A DNA stretch of 64,000 nt from Thermus hydrothermalis (lineage in GTDB: Bacteria > Deinococcota > Deinococci > Deinococcales > Thermaceae), in contig NZ_JAKTNT010000002.1 in NCBI RefSeq assembly GCF_022760925.1, forward strand, positions 62,001 to 126,000. The letters are read 5' to 3'. Of this stretch, positions 32,968 to 43,156 are shown piece by piece (positions within the stretch are counted from its first letter, which is position 1; each line of letters starts with the position of its first letter). The position numbers and the translations under genes are program-made. The notes under the pieces are model-generated. The model had not been told where the DNA came from, searched no databases, and saw only the letters and a list, made by a program, of their open reading frames with translations.

Positions 32968-33674
32968 AGGCGGAAACGCAGAGGAGCCTCGGGAAGGGGG
33001 GCTTGGGGGTGGGGCGGGTTTGGCTTCTGGCCCTACGGGACCTGCGCCTAGAGGTGCGGGACCGGGCAGGGGTGCTCTCCGCCCTAAGCTTTTTGGCGGT
33101 GATGCTCTTCGTCATGGCCTTGGCCCTGGGCCCGGAGGAAGGGGCCTTGCGCCGGGCCGCCCCTGGGGTCTTGTGGGTGGCCTTGGCCTTCCTCGCCACC
33201 CTCCTTTCCACCCGGGCCTTCGCCCTCGAGGTGGAGGACGCCACCTTGGACGACCTCCTCCTCACCCCCGGGGGCAAGGAGTGGGTTTACTTTGGGAAGC
33301 TCCTTTTCCAGATGCTCCTCCTCCTCCCCCTTTCCGCCTTGGCCCTTTTCCTTGCGGCGGGCCTCTTCTACCTGCCCTTGGAAAAGGCCCTTCCCCTCTT
33401 CCTCACCCTGGCGTTGGGGGGGCTTGGCTACGCCAGCGTGGCCACCTTTTACGCCGGGCTCCTCGCCCGGCTAAGGGGAAGGGAGGTGCTTTTGCCCCTC
33501 CTCCTTTTCTCCTTGGTGGTGCCCGTGGTCCTGGCGGGGGTTAGGGCCACGGCGGGGCTCTTGGAGGGGTTGCCCGTGGCGGAGGTGGCTTCCTGGTGGC
33601 AACTCCTCCTGGTCTTTGACCTGGTCTACCTCACGGCGGGGGCGCTCCTTTTCCCCGTGGTGATGGAGGGGTAG
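32949..33674 (+). CDS. ccmB: heme exporter membrane protein CcmB
   Basis: A 241-residue membrane protein with six hydrophobic helices beginning near LSALSFLAVMLFVMALAL; family features are DLLLTPGGKEWVYFGKLL and ending in a helix with VVMEG. It is the permease-like partner of CcmA. Two starts are possible: ATG at 32949, used here, or the GTG at 32964, which overlaps the ccmA stop (GTGA) and would shorten the protein by five residues. Confidence 0.9.
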   Translation: MAGGGVKAETQRSLGKGGLGVGRVWLLALRDLRLEVRDRAGVLSALSFLAVMLFVMALALGPEEGALRRAAPGVLWVALAFLATLLSTRAFALEVEDATLDDLLLTPGGKEWVYFGKLLFQMLLLLPLSALALFLAAGLFYLPLEKALPLFLTLALGGLGYASVATFYAGLLARLRGREVLLPLLLFSLVVPVVLAGVRATAGLLEGLPVAEVASWWQLLLVFDLVYLTAGALLFPVVMEG

Positions 33675-33731
33675 ACGGCCACAGATTTTTCACCTGGTGG
33701 CGGGCTATGCTTAGGTGCGTGGAGGCAAGCG

Positions 33732-34418
33732 ATGCTTAAGGCGGCACACCCTGAACGACCGGATGCCCTCACCTGGGCCTTCTTGGGCCTAGGGGTACTC
33801 CTTTTACCGGTGGGGCTTTACCTGGCCCTTTCCGCCCCGCCGGACGTGAACCAAGGCTATCTGGTCCGGATCATGTACCTGCACGTGCCGGGGGCCTGGC
33901 TCGGCTACCTGGCCTTTTTCGTCACCTTCCTCTATTCCCTCCTTTACCTCCTGCGGCAGGACCCCCGGTACGACCGGGTGGCCCTGGCCAGCGCCGAGAT
34001 CGGCCTCGTCTTCATGGGCCTGGCCTTGGTGACGGGGATGCTCTGGGCCCGCCCCACCTGGGGGGTGTACTGGACCTGGGAGCCCAGGCTCACCACCACC
34101 GCCATCCTCTTCGCCGTGTACGTGGGCTACTTCCTCCTTAGGGGGGCCATTGAGGACCCGGAGCTTCGGGCCAAGGCGGCGGCGGCGGTGGGGGTTTTGG
34201 GCTTCATCAACGTGCCCATCAGTTACATGTCGGTGAAGTGGTGGCGGAGCCTACACCAGACCCAGTCCATTGACCTCACCACGGGCAAGGTCCACATGGA
34301 CCCCGCCATGCTCCAGGCCCTCCTCTTCAATCTCTTGGTCTTCACCCTGCTCTACCTGGGCTTCGTGCGCTTTCGGGCCTTGGTGGCGGCCCTCGAGGCC
34401 AGGAAGGAGGAGGCGTGA
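33732..34418 (+). CDS. ccmC: heme-handling membrane protein CcmC
   Basis: A 228-residue protein with six membrane helices and the tryptophan-rich WWD-type segment WGVYWTWEPRLTTT flanked by conserved His residues (YLHVPGAW and WWRSLHQTQ). It presents heme to CcmE. GGAGGC lies 6 nt before the ATG; a possible -10 TATGCT at 33706-33711 lies in the 57-nt gap after ccmB, so this may begin a sub-transcript. Its stop overlaps ccmD. Confidence 0.94.
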   Translation: MLKAAHPERPDALTWAFLGLGVLLLPVGLYLALSAPPDVNQGYLVRIMYLHVPGAWLGYLAFFVTFLYSLLYLLRQDPRYDRVALASAEIGLVFMGLALVTGMLWARPTWGVYWTWEPRLTTTAILFAVYVGYFLLRGAIEDPELRAKAAAAVGVLGFINVPISYMSVKWWRSLHQTQSIDLTTGKVHMDPAMLQALLFNLLVFTLLYLGFVRFRALVAALEARKEEA

Positions 34419-34513
34419 ACGAGGTCTTCGTCACCTGGGTCTACGCCCTCACCTACCTCACGGTCTTTGGCTACCTGGCCTACCTCTTCTGGCGCTATAG
34501 GAGGGCCCGATGA
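34415..34513 (+). CDS. ccmD: heme exporter accessory protein CcmD
   Basis: A 32-residue single-helix membrane protein starting with GTG at 34415, which overlaps the ccmC stop (GTGA), and ending in TGA that overlaps the ccmE ATG (ATGA). The product has one hydrophobic helix with several Tyr (VYALTYLTVFGYLAYLFW) and a basic tail RYRRAR, as in CcmD, which links CcmC and CcmE. Position between ccmC and ccmE makes the call firm in spite of its size. Confidence 0.88.
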   Translation: MNEVFVTWVYALTYLTVFGYLAYLFWRYRRAR

Positions 34514-34938
34514 GAACCAAGTACCTCCTGGGCCTTGCCGTGATCCTCGGGGCTCTGGGCTACCTCGTCTTTGGGGGCTTAGGGCAGAACCTGGTCTATT
34601 TCTTGACCCCTTCGGAGTACCTTCAGGACCAGGCCCGCTACCAAAACCGCCCCGTGCGCCTCGGGGGGTTGGTGAAGCAGGGCACCGTGCAGTACGACAA
34701 GGACCGCTTAGAGCTCCGCTTCGTCCTCACCGATGGGGTGGCGGAGGTCCCCGTCTTCCACAAGGGCACCCCTCCGGGGATGTTCAAGGAGGGGCAGGGG
34801 GTGGTGGTGGAGGGGCGCTTCCAAGACGGGGTCTTCCAGGGCACCAACCTCCTGGTGAAGCACTCGGAAACCTACCAGGCGCCCAAGGCGGGCTGGACCC
34901 CGGAGGAGGTGCGCAAGCTCATTGAGGAGGCCAAATGA
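34510..34938 (+). CDS. ccmE: heme chaperone CcmE
   Basis: A 142-residue membrane-anchored OB-fold protein that carries heme in the periplasm. After one N-terminal helix comes the barrel, and His118 in LVKHSETY matches the covalent heme-binding His of the HxxxY motif. It is the usual bacterial His type rather than the Cys variant. The C-terminus ends in a short helix. It overlaps ccmD and ccmF by four bases each. Confidence 0.95.
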   Translation: MRTKYLLGLAVILGALGYLVFGGLGQNLVYFLTPSEYLQDQARYQNRPVRLGGLVKQGTVQYDKDRLELRFVLTDGVAEVPVFHKGTPPGMFKEGQGVVVEGRFQDGVFQGTNLLVKHSETYQAPKAGWTPEEVRKLIEEAK

Positions 34939-36866
34939 CCCCTGCCCTTTTGGGCAACCTGGGCGTGAGCCTGGCCCTGGCCTTTAGCCTCCTGGGCCTG
35001 GCCCTTGCCCTCCTCGCCTACGGGCAGGGGGATGGCCGCTATCTGCGGGGGGCCAGGCGCCTCGTCTTCCCCGCCTTCCTCGCCGCCTTGGCCGCCTTTT
35101 TGGCCCTGGAGTGGGGGCTCCTCACCCACGACTTCTCCTTGGCCTACGTGGCCAAGAACCACTCCCTCCAGGACCCCTTGTGGGTCACCCTGGTCACCCC
35201 GTGGGCGGCCCTCGAGGGGAGCATCCTCCTCTGGGGGCTCTTGCAAACCCTTTACACCCTCTTGGCCAGCCGCCGGAGCCTAGACCCCTGGCGGGCTTCC
35301 TTGGTGCTTGCCGTGCTCTTCGGCGTCCAGGTCTTCTTCTTTGGGGTCATGGCCACCATCGCCAGCCCCTTTGAAACCCTCCCCAACCCTCCCCAGGACG
35401 GGGTGGGCCCCAACCCCCTCCTGCAGAACCACTGGATGATGGCCGTCCACCCCGTGCTCATGTACCTGGGCTTCGTGGGCCTGAGCGTCCCCTTCGCCTA
35501 CGCCATCGCCGCCATGGCCACCCGCCGCTACCAGACCTGGGTGGAGGAGACCCGGTGGTGGACCCTGGTGGCCTGGGGCTTCCTCACCGCCGGGAAGGTG
35601 GCGGGGATGTGGTGGAGCTACGAGGTCCTGGGCTGGGGCGGGTACTGGGCCTGGGACCCGGTGGAAAACGCCAGCTTCGTCCCTTGGCTCCTGGCCACGG
35701 CCTTTTTGCACACCGCCATCGTGCAAAAGACCCGGGGGGCTTTCAAGGCCTGGAACTTCGCCTTCGTCACCCTGGCCTTTGCCGCCACGGTCCTCGGGAC
35801 CTTCCTCACCCGAAGCGGGGTGATCCAGTCCGTGCACGCCTTCGCCGAGGGGCCGGTGGGGCCCGCTTTCTTGGGTTTCTTCCTCCTCGCCACCTCCCTT
35901 GGCCTAGGGCTCCTTTCCCGGGTTTCCCGGGAGGTGCGGGACACCGCCCTTTTCCGGCCCTTCTCCCGGGAAGGGGCGCTCCTTTTGGGGGCCTTCTTCT
36001 TCGCGGGCTGGGCCTTGGTGGTGGTCCTGGGCACCTTTTATCCCCTTTTGGTGGAGGCCTTCGCCGGGGCCAAGGTGAGCGTGGGGGCCCCCTTCTTCAA
36101 CCAGTTTTCCGCGCCCCTTGGGGCGGGGATCTTGCTCCTCATGGGGGTGGGGCCCTTGCTCCCTTGGCGCAGGGCCAGGGTGGAGGTCTTCCGCAACCTT
36201 TACCTGCTCCTAGCCGTCTTGGCCTTGGGCACGCTTCTCGGCCTCCAGAGGGGGTATACCTGGGGGGCCTCCTTGGCCCTGGGGCTTTTCCTCTACAACC
36301 TGGCCGCCATCCTCCTCCTGGTGCGGGAAGGGGTCTTGGGGCGGGTGCGGGCGGGGCTTTCCCCGTGGGGTTTCTTGGAGAACCGAAGGCGGGTGGGAAG
36401 CCTCGTGGTCCACTTCGCCGTGGCCCTCATGGGTCTCGCCATCGCCTTTAGCCAGACCTACCGCCTGGAGAGCGAAAAGACCCTTTACCGGGGGCAGGCT
36501 TGGGAGGTGGCGGGCTTGAGGCTCACCTTCCAGGGCGTGCGGGCCTTGGACGAGGGACGGCGCTTCGCCGTGGAGGCCTTGGTCCAGACGGACCGCTTCG
36601 GCGAGGTTAGGCCCAGGCTCCACTTCTACCCCCAGATGAACTCCCCCCTGCCCTCTCCCAAGGTGGTCTACACCCCGGGGAACGACTACTACTTCCTCCT
36701 CATGGACTTTGACCGGGAGAAGGGGGAGTGGGCCTCCTTGCGCCTCATCGTCACGCCCTTGGTCTTCTGGATGTGGGTGGCGGGGGGGCTTATGGCGTTG
36801 GGGACCCTCTACATCCTTTGGCCGGCGTCCCGCAGGGAGGAGGTCAGGGGGGTGAGCCCGGCATGA
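34935..36866 (+). CDS. ccmF: cytochrome c heme lyase membrane subunit CcmF
   Basis: A 643-residue protein with about 14-15 membrane helices and the WWD domain WWSYEVLGWGGYWAWDPVEN, followed by SFVPWLLATAFLH. Conserved His residues for heme lie on either side. It joins heme from CcmE to the CxxCH Cys of apocytochromes together with CcmH and CcmI. The family usual length is 640-660. The stop overlaps the CcmG-like start. Confidence 0.96.
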   Translation: MTPALLGNLGVSLALAFSLLGLALALLAYGQGDGRYLRGARRLVFPAFLAALAAFLALEWGLLTHDFSLAYVAKNHSLQDPLWVTLVTPWAALEGSILLWGLLQTLYTLLASRRSLDPWRASLVLAVLFGVQVFFFGVMATIASPFETLPNPPQDGVGPNPLLQNHWMMAVHPVLMYLGFVGLSVPFAYAIAAMATRRYQTWVEETRWWTLVAWGFLTAGKVAGMWWSYEVLGWGGYWAWDPVENASFVPWLLATAFLHTAIVQKTRGAFKAWNFAFVTLAFAATVLGTFLTRSGVIQSVHAFAEGPVGPAFLGFFLLATSLGLGLLSRVSREVRDTALFRPFSREGALLLGAFFFAGWALVVVLGTFYPLLVEAFAGAKVSVGAPFFNQFSAPLGAGILLLMGVGPLLPWRRARVEVFRNLYLLLAVLALGTLLGLQRGYTWGASLALGLFLYNLAAILLLVREGVLGRVRAGLSPWGFLENRRRVGSLVVHFAVALMGLAIAFSQTYRLESEKTLYRGQAWEVAGLRLTFQGVRALDEGRRFAVEALVQTDRFGEVRPRLHFYPQMNSPLPSPKVVYTPGNDYYFLLMDFDREKGEWASLRLIVTPLVFWMWVAGGLMALGTLYILWPASRREEVRGVSPA

Positions 36867-37399
36867 GGGCTTGGCTTTGGGTGCTAGGGGTGCTGGCCCT
36901 AGGGGGGTTATTCCTCTGGGGCATGCAGCGAAACCCCAAGGAGCTCCCCTCGGTCCTGGCCAAGGAAAGGCGCCCCGCCCCCGACTTCACCCTGCCCGTC
37001 CTGCCCCCTTACCGGGCGGCGTGGGGGGAGACCTTCCGCCTGGCCGATCACTTGGGCAAGCGGCCCATCGTCCTCAACTTCTGGGCCAGCTGGTGCTACC
37101 CCGCCTGCTACGAGGAGGCCCCGGTGCTGGAGGCCGCCTGGCAGCGCTACAAGGACCGGGTGCTTTTCCTCGGGGTGAACATCCAGGACAAGGAGCCGGA
37201 GGCCCTCAGGTTCATCGCCCAGTTCGGCCTCACCTTCCCCCAGGTCTTTGACCCCCGGGGCCGGGTGGGGGTGGACTACGGGATGTACGGGGTGCCGGAA
37301 ACCTTCTTCATAGACGGAGAGGGGCGGGTCCTGGCGCGCCATGCCGGGGCTCTAGACCAGGCCACCTTGGAGAAGTACCTAAAGGAGGTGTTGCCGTGA
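36863..37399 (+). CDS. ccmG: CcmG/DsbE-type thioredoxin with CX3C active site
   Basis: A 178-residue membrane-anchored thioredoxin that reduces the apocytochrome c Cys pair. One helix (about 3-21) is followed by APDFTLPVL, NFWASW, and a cis-Pro in YGVPETFFID, all typical of CcmG. The active site reads WCYPACYEE: C78 and C82 are separated by three residues instead of two. Reading frame and flanking residues are otherwise intact, so an indel of one codon seems real. The ATG at 36863 overlaps the ccmF stop. Confidence 0.9.
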   Translation: MRAWLWVLGVLALGGLFLWGMQRNPKELPSVLAKERRPAPDFTLPVLPPYRAAWGETFRLADHLGKRPIVLNFWASWCYPACYEEAPVLEAAWQRYKDRVLFLGVNIQDKEPEALRFIAQFGLTFPQVFDPRGRVGVDYGMYGVPETFFIDGEGRVLARHAGALDQATLEKYLKEVLP

Positions 37400-37812
37400 G
37401 GTGGGTTTTGCTCGCCCTCTTGCTCGTGCCCGCCTTCGCCCAAGCGGGGCCTCCCCCGGACCTTTCCCCGGAGGTGTTCCGCATCGCCCGGGAGCTCCGT
37501 TGCCCCGTGTGCCAAGGGGAGAGCGCCGCCGAGAGCAACTCGGGGGTGGCGGTGGAGATGCGGCGCCTCATCGCCGAGATGCTTCAGGAGGGCAAGACGG
37601 AGGAGGAGATTAAGGCCTTTTTCGTGGACCGGTACGGGGAGTGGATCCTGTACGCGCCCCCGAGGCGGGGGGTGACCCTTTGGGCGTGGGTGTTGCCCCC
37701 TTTGGCCCTTCTCCTCTTGGGTTTGGGGCTTTTCGCCTACTTCCGCCCCAAGAGGGTACCCCAGGACCTACTGGAGGAGGCGGAGCGCCGCCTAAAGGAG
37801 CCCCCGGCATGA
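37396..37812 (+). CDS. ccmH: cytochrome c-type biogenesis protein CcmH/CycL
   Basis: A 138-residue membrane protein with an N-terminal signal, the redox motif LRCPVCQGESAAES and a C-terminal helix about 95-115. This is the short CcmH (CycL) form, which reduces or holds the apocytochrome Cys for ligation. The GTG at 37396 overlaps the preceding stop (GTGA), and the stop overlaps the CcmI-like gene. Confidence 0.95.
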   Translation: MRWVLLALLLVPAFAQAGPPPDLSPEVFRIARELRCPVCQGESAAESNSGVAVEMRRLIAEMLQEGKTEEEIKAFFVDRYGEWILYAPPRRGVTLWAWVLPPLALLLLGLGLFAYFRPKRVPQDLLEEAERRLKEPPA

Positions 37813-38785
37813 CCGCCACCCTCCTTTTCCTCGCCCTTTTCCTCCTGGGGCTTGTCCTGGCCCTCAGGCCCCTCCTGGGCCCGAAGGAGCCCTTTCCCGA
37901 GCCCCCCAGGCGGGAGGAGCTTCTTCGGGAGCTGGAGGTCCTGCGGGCCGAGGTGGAGGCCCTCGAGGGGGAGGAGAAAAAGCTGGCCCTCGCCCGCATG
38001 GTGGCCCTGGAAAGGGCTCTGGAGGGCTACCGCCCGCCGGAAAGGCGCCCCCTCAACCCCTTGCCCGTGGCCCTGGTCTTGGGGGTGGTGGCCCTTTTGG
38101 GGGTAGGCCTTTGGCGCTACACCCTGCCCCGCCTGCCCGGGGAGACCACGGTGACGCAACGGGCCGAGGCCCGGGAGCTAAAGGCCCTGGCGGATAAGGC
38201 GAAGAGGACGGGGGCCGTGGAGGACCTCCTCGCCTGGGGCCGGAGGGCCTATGCGCTCCAGGCTTATGACCAAGCGGCGGAGGCCTACCTGGAGGTGCTG
38301 AAGAAAGACCCTAGGAACGTGGAGGCCTTGCGGCGGGTGGGGATCCTCCTCTTCATGGGGGGGAGGCCCGAGGAGGCCCAGATGTTCTTGGAAATCGCCC
38401 AGCACGCTGACCCCAAGGCCGCCGAGGGGTGGCTTTTCCTGGGCAACCTCTACTTCCAAAAGGGGGAGATGGACCGGGCCATCGCCGCCTGGGAGCGCTA
38501 CTTGGAGGTGGGGGGCGAGGCCAAGGAAAGGGTGGAAGGCCTCATCGCCATGGCCCGGGCCCAGGCCCAAGGGGGAAAGGACGGGCAAAGCGTCTACCTG
38601 GCCCGCTGCGCCCTTTGCCACGGGGCGGGAGGGGAAGGGGGCGTGGGGCCGAAGCTTCAAGGAAACCCCATCCTGAAGGCGCCGGAGGCGGTGCGGGAAA
38701 TCGTGCTCAAGGGAAGGGGCCAGATGCCCCCCGTGCCCCTCTCCGAGGGGGAGCTTGCGGCGCTTCTCGCCTACCTCCAGGGGCT

Positions 38786-38789
<4 letters not shown>
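37809..38789 (+). CDS. CcmI-like TPR protein fused to a cytochrome c domain
   Basis: A 326-residue protein. An N-terminal helix, a coiled coil (REELLRELEVLRAEVEALEG) and a second helix near 82-98 match CcmI. Periplasmic TPR repeats follow (about 120-250; e.g. AEAYLEVLKKDPRNVEALRRVG). The C-terminus is a small cytochrome c domain with CALCH at 267-271 and Met306 in GQMPP as the likely sixth ligand. CcmI normally holds apocytochrome C-termini for ligation and has no heme. The ATG at 37809 overlaps the ccmH stop. Confidence 0.85.
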
Positions 38790-41030
<2,241 letters not shown>

Positions 41031-41041
<11 letters not shown>

Positions 41042-41059
41042 GGCGGGGTGTGCTACACT
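41031..41059 (+). promoter_or_regulatory. promoter for rpsT-Thx
   Basis: TTGCCC (41031-41036), 17-nt spacer and TACACT (41054-41059) with an extended TG. The -35 box lies in the last codons of the upstream gene. The roughly 33-nt leader holds hairpin TGCCCC/GGGGCA (41071-41085) just before AAGGGGAG, a possible site for control by S20. Confidence 0.7.
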
Positions 41060-41098
41060 TAGGCCTGGTCTGCCCCGAGGGGGCATAAGGGGAGAACG

Positions 41099-41398
41099 AT
41101 GGCGCAGAAGAAGCCCAAGAGGAACCTTTCCGCTCTGAAGCGGCACCGGCAGTCCTTGAAGCGCCGGCTTCGCAACAAGGCCAAGAAGTCGGCCATCAAG
41201 ACCCTGAGCAAAAAGGCCGTCCAACTGGCCCAGGAGGGCAAGGCGGAGGAGGCCATCAAGATCCTGCGCAAGGCCCAGAGCCTGATTGACAAGGCGGCCA
41301 AGGGCTCTACCCTGCACAAGAACGCCGCCGCCCGCAGGAAGTCCCGGCTGATGCGCAAGGTGCACCAGCTCCTTTCCGCCCAAGGGGCTAGCGCCTAA
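41099..41398 (+). CDS. rpsT: 30S ribosomal protein S20
   Basis: A 99-residue, strongly basic three-helix protein beginning [18 protein letters not shown], almost identical to T. thermophilus S20 over most of its length but with a shorter, different C-terminal tail (LSAQGASA). AAGGGGAG lies a few nt before the ATG. It binds 16S rRNA early in assembly and is cotranscribed with the Thx gene 11 nt downstream. Confidence 0.97.
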
Positions 41399-41409
41399 GG
41401 AGGGAAAGC

Positions 41410-41493
41410 ATGGGCAAGGGTGACCGTCGTACCCGTAGGGGCAAGATCTGGCGGGGCACCTACGGCAAGTACCGTCCCCGCAAGAAGAAGTAA
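41410..41493 (+). CDS. 30S ribosomal peptide Thx (bTHX)
   Basis: A 27-codon gene that encodes a very basic peptide beginning [16 protein letters not shown] and ending in YRPRKKK, the sequence of the Thermus-specific Thx that sits in a cavity of the 30S head. AAGGAGGGA lies about 4-5 nt before the ATG. It follows rpsT by 11 nt and is followed by the operon terminator. Confidence 0.95.
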
Positions 41494-41506
41494 CCCAAAG
41501 GGGCTT

Positions 41507-41545
41507 GGGAGCCTAGGTGCGCCTAGGCTTCCCCTTCTTTTTCCA
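41507..41545 (+). terminator. intrinsic terminator of rpsT-Thx
   Basis: GGGAGCCTAGG and CCTAGGC-T-TCCC form an 11-bp stem with one bulge and a TGCG loop, followed by CTTCTTTTT. The 3-prime arm covers the stop codon of the convergent gene (41523-41525). Confidence 0.8.
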
Positions 41546-42263
41546 TCTCCCAGGTGAGGTCCCGCAAGAGCCAGCCCCGCCCCGGGGGCGCAAGCTCCCC
41601 GCTGCTCAGGGCCTGGACCAGATAGCGGCGCACCAGGCCCACGGGCACCCCGCTGGCGATGACCTCGCCCAGGTTGCGGGTGCCGTCCAGGAGGGCCTGG
41701 AGCTGGCCGAACTCCTCCAGGGTTTTGCCTTTGCGCCCTTGGTAGCGGATGCGCAGGGCGTACCAGGCGTAGCGGCGCAAGGGGTAAAGGTCCCCTTCCC
41801 TAACCCCCATGTAGGCTCGCTCCATGGCGATGAGGAGGGGTACGCCCCAGGCCTTGGCGGCGGCCCGGACGCTTTTCCCCCCCTGGAAGACCTCTAGAGG
41901 GGGTTTGGGGCGGATGGCCTCCAGGACGCGGCTTGGGGAGTCCACCAGGGTGCGGAAGCGGTCCCACTCGTCGTTGACCCGGGCCCACTCCCCCAGCAGG
42001 GCGGCGAAGGGGAGGAGGGGGCGTTCTTGGGAGGGGGGGGTGGGCTGGAAGCGGAAGGGGCCTTCCTTGGGGTGGAGGGGGAAGGTGAAGAGGGCCTCGA
42101 GGCCCTCCCAGTCCAGGATGGCCGCCCCCACCACCTCCCCGGCGGAAAAGCGCAAGGAAAGGGGCAAAGGGCCCACCTGCACCTCCAAAACCCCCGAGCG
42201 GCGGTGTCCGTGGATGAGCTCCAAGAGCTCCGTAAGAGGGATGGTGTTCAGGTTTCCTTCCAA
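41523..42263 (-). CDS. DUF4388-type protein
   Basis: A 246-residue cytosolic protein. The N-terminal domain EGNLNTIPLTELLELIHGHRRSGVLEV has the pattern of DUF4388/PATAN domains, which mark bacterial gliding and signalling proteins. A second helical domain follows with YQGRKGKTLEEFGQ and LVRRYLVQALSSGEL. The start is placed at the TTG at 42263 because AGGGGAGG lies 7 nt upstream and the domain begins there; it overlaps the thrB end by 16 nt. Its role is unknown. Confidence 0.7.
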   Translation of the reverse strand: MEGNLNTIPLTELLELIHGHRRSGVLEVQVGPLPLSLRFSAGEVVGAAILDWEGLEALFTFPLHPKEGPFRFQPTPPSQERPLLPFAALLGEWARVNDEWDRFRTLVDSPSRVLEAIRPKPPLEVFQGGKSVRAAAKAWGVPLLIAMERAYMGVREGDLYPLRRYAWYALRIRYQGRKGKTLEEFGQLQALLDGTRNLGEVIASGVPVGLVRRYLVQALSSGELAPPGRGWLLRDLTWEMEKEGEA

Positions 42264-43123
42264 AAGTATCCCTCCCCTAGGTTCAAGACCCAAGTCTGGC
42301 CCTGGCCGCGGTAGGCCTCCAGGGCCCGGGCCACCCCTTCCTCCTCCCCTTGGCGCACCAAGGCGGCCAGGGTGGGGCCGGCCCCGCCCACGAAGGCGGC
42401 CAGGGCCCCCGCTTCCAGGGCGCTTTCTATGGCCTCCAGGACCCCAGGCATGAGGTGGGCCCGGTGGGGTTGGTGGAGGCGGTCCCGGCAGGCCTCCTTT
42501 AGGGCCTCGAGGCGCCCGGAGGCCAGGGCGGCGGGCCAGAGGGCGCTTCGGGCCAGGTTGTAGACGGCATCGGCCAAGGGCACCGTTTCCGGCAGGGCCG
42601 CCCGGGCCCAGGGGGTGGGCACGGCATAAGGGGGGATGGCGAGGACGAAGCGCACCCCTTCGGGCCTGGGCAGGGGGATGGCCAAGGGGGGGTCGCTCAG
42701 GGCGGCCACAAACCCCCCGTAGACCGCGGGAGCCACGTTGTCCGGATGGCCTTCCAGCCGGGCCGCCACCCGGAAGACCCCGTCCCGGCCAAGCCGCCCT
42801 CCGGAAACCCAGTCCGCCAGGGCCACCCCCGCCACCAAGGCGGCGGAGGAGCTCCCCATGCCCCGGGCCAAGGGGATGGGGTTGAAGGCGCGGATGGCCA
42901 GGGGCTCCGCCTTAAGGCCCAAAGCGGCCATTCCCGCCCGGTAGCCCTGGTGGATCAGGTTGTCCGTGCCCTTCACCAGGCCCTCCCCTTCGTAGAAGAA
43001 GGCGTCTTCCCGGGCCGGGGCGGCCTCCACCTCCAGGTAGAGGTCCAAGGCCACGCCCAGGGCGTCAAACCCCGAGCCCAGGTTGGCCAGGGTGGCGGGA
43101 ACGTAAAGCCGGGGCAGGTCCAT
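42248..43123 (-). CDS. thrB: homoserine kinase
   Basis: A 291-residue GHMP kinase that phosphorylates homoserine for threonine synthesis. Visible motifs are VPATLANLGSGFDALGVAL (substrate site), the ATP loop PLARGMGSSSAALVAG, GHPDNVAPAVYGG and the C-terminal GGAGPTLAAL. The ATG at 43123 gives the conserved start; a TTG four codons upstream is possible. Other threonine genes are not in the window. A -10 TATAGT (43156-43151) overlaps the stop of the preceding gene. Confidence 0.93.
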   Translation of the reverse strand: MDLPRLYVPATLANLGSGFDALGVALDLYLEVEAAPAREDAFFYEGEGLVKGTDNLIHQGYRAGMAALGLKAEPLAIRAFNPIPLARGMGSSSAALVAGVALADWVSGGRLGRDGVFRVAARLEGHPDNVAPAVYGGFVAALSDPPLAIPLPRPEGVRFVLAIPPYAVPTPWARAALPETVPLADAVYNLARSALWPAALASGRLEALKEACRDRLHQPHRAHLMPGVLEAIESALEAGALAAFVGGAGPTLAALVRQGEEEGVARALEAYRGQGQTWVLNLGEGYFWKET

Positions 43124-43150
43124 GGTCCGGGGCAAAACCCCTTGCCCAAG

Positions 43151-43156
43151 ACTATA
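43151..43156 (-). promoter_or_regulatory. -10 box TATAGT for thrB, containing the Nnr stop codon
   Basis: Extended TGGTATAGT; the TAG inside it (43154-43152) is the stop codon of the upstream Nnr gene. The start site would leave a leader of about 20 nt with the small inverted repeat GGCAA/TTGCC. Confidence 0.5.
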
